Assembly (NCBI GenBank): GCA_023409615.1
Contig: JAEYRF010000051.1
Location: forward strand, 1 to 6,241
Origin: Bacillota bacterium
GTDB taxonomy: Bacteria > Bacillota > Clostridia > Acetivibrionales > DTU013
Reading direction: 5' to 3'
DNA length: 6,241 nucleotides
The notes beneath the pieces are model-generated. The model was given only the letters and a program-made list of their open reading frames with translations, did not search any database and was not told the DNA's origin. The translations under genes were made by a program, and so were the position numbers. Of the stretch, positions 5,122 through 6,241 are shown piece by piece (positions within the stretch are counted from its first letter, which is position 1; the number at the start of each line of letters is the position of its first letter).

Positions 5122-6241
5122 GTGCCGGTTACAATTAGAGATGACATATTTCAAAGTGTTGAGAAACCTGCCAGGTATACAGGCGGTGAGTTGAACAGTG
5201 TAACTAAGGATCCGTCAGAGGTGGACATCAGGTTTGCGTTCTGTTTTCCCGATACCTATGAAGTGGGAATGTCCCATCTGGGTATGCGTATTCTTTACGG
5301 TTTACTCAATGAGCGTAATGATACATACTGTGAAAGGGTTTTTGCGCCATGGACTGATATGGAAGCAAAAATGCGTGAAAATAATATTCCGCTGTTCTCG
5401 CTTGAAACCCGTGAACCTGTTGGAAATTTTGACTTTGTCGGCTTTACGCTGCAATATGAGATGAGCTACACCAATATTCTGAATATGCTGGATCTGGCCC
5501 GGATACCGCTGCTTAGGACTGACAGGAAAGATGACGATCCCCTGGTGTGTGCCGGTGGCCCGTGCGCATACAATGCTGAGCCGCTTGCCGACTTTGTAGA
5601 TTTTTTCATGATGGGTGAAGGGGAAGAGATCATCAATGAGGTTATGGATGAATATGCCCGCTGCAAAAAGGAAAGTGTGTCGCGTGAAGCGTTTTTGAAT
5701 AAAATAGTTGGTATAGAAGGAATTTATGTACCCGGATTTTATGATGTATCCTATCACAAAGATGGGACGATAAATGCTGTTGAACCTTTGAAAAAAGAAT
5801 ATCCGGCGAAGATAAGAAAGCGTATCATCAAGGATATGGATACTATATATTATCCAGAAAAAATTGTAGTTCCCTATCTTTCGATAATCCATGACAGAAT
5901 CATGCTGGAGTTGTTCAGGGGCTGTACAAGGGGCTGCAGGTTCTGCCAGGCAGGATTTATTTACAGACCTGTACGGGAGAGGACGCCTGCCAGACTTAAA
6001 GAGATGGCACAGAGGCTGCAGGATAGCACCGGCTATGAAGAGATATCACTGACATCTCTGAGTACCAGCGATTACTCCGGGCTTCCGCAGCTGACCTCAG
6101 AGCTGATTGAGGAAATGGAACCCAGAAAGGTCAATCTGGCGCTGCCTTCTCTTAGAATTGATTCTTTTTCACTGGATTTGATGGAGAAGGCTCAAAAGGT
6201 GAGAAAAAGCGGTCTGACATTTGCGCCGGAGGCCGGTACCC
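5122..6241 (+). CDS. TIGR03960-type B12-binding radical SAM protein, 3' end missing
   Basis: The frame stays open from GTG 5122 to the window edge, giving 373 codons of an incomplete protein. The N-terminus RYTGGELNSV and the following FCFPDTYEVGMSHLGMRILY stretch are typical of the radical SAM proteins grouped as TIGR03960. The region at about residues 30-200, with FVGFTLQYEMSYTNIL and CAGGPCAYNAEPLADFVDF, resembles a B12-binding-like domain. The radical SAM core follows with the cluster motif C268-x3-C272-x2-C275 (CTRGCRFC), which should bind a [4Fe-4S] cluster and S-adenosylmethionine. The substrate of this family is not known to me. In many Firmicutes the gene is followed by a TIGR03936/DUF2344 partner, then a ribonuclease E/G gene and the L21/L27 ribosomal protein genes; this is family knowledge and lies outside the window. 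It has its own promoter and a strong ribosome binding site. Confidence 0.9.
   Translation, partial: MPVTIRDDIFQSVEKPARYTGGELNSVTKDPSEVDIRFAFCFPDTYEVGMSHLGMRILYGLLNERNDTYCERVFAPWTDMEAKMRENNIPLFSLETREPVGNFDFVGFTLQYEMSYTNILNMLDLARIPLLRTDRKDDDPLVCAGGPCAYNAEPLADFVDFFMMGEGEEIINEVMDEYARCKKESVSREAFLNKIVGIEGIYVPGFYDVSYHKDGTINAVEPLKKEYPAKIRKRIIKDMDTIYYPEKIVVPYLSIIHDRIMLELFRGCTRGCRFCQAGFIYRPVRERTPARLKEMAQRLQDSTGYEEISLTSLSTSDYSGLPQLTSELIEEMEPRKVNLALPSLRIDSFSLDLMEKAQKVRKSGLTFAPEAGT

Noticed and set aside
5302..5892. 196-codon minus-strand reading frame
   Set aside because: Antisense to the well-supported radical SAM gene, with the low-complexity residue mix typical of a shadow frame.

Overview
The window looks like part of an anaerobic, low-to-mid GC Firmicute chromosome (Clostridia or Negativicutes type; this assignment is inference). 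The reasons are a tRNA gene with encoded CCA, strong GGAGG ribosome binding sites, a GTG start, and a B12-binding-type radical SAM gene of a family common in these bacteria. No phage, transposase or integrase gene is present.

Layout from left to right. Positions 1-180 hold no protein gene but are highly structured. A 24-bp copy of the 3' end of the neighbouring tRNA-Pro gene (16-39) and an inverted 11-bp copy of its T-arm (121-131) enclose a nested set of perfect hairpins, followed by a terminator-like hairpin (143-178). This 162-bp unit between tRNA-end direct repeats is the most unusual thing in the window. tRNA-Pro(CGG) lies at 181-256 on the minus strand with its own promoter. Next, also on the minus strand, is a soluble sensor histidine kinase with FIST_N/FIST_C sensory domains (348-2432) and no response regulator beside it.

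A 246-base AT-rich divergent promoter region (2445-2690) with two dyad-symmetric sites separates the kinase from a rightward pair of genes. These are a 12-helix MFS transporter (2691-3956) and a PdxA-family 4-phosphate dehydrogenase (4002-5003), 45 bases apart and perhaps co-transcribed. After a 118-base gap with a good sigma-70-type promoter, a radical SAM protein begins at 5122 and runs off the right edge.

The genes do not form an obvious single pathway. The transporter and dehydrogenase may belong to one metabolic unit. The radical SAM gene has its own promoter and probably starts a different, conserved operon. The kinase and the tRNA appear to be independent units.
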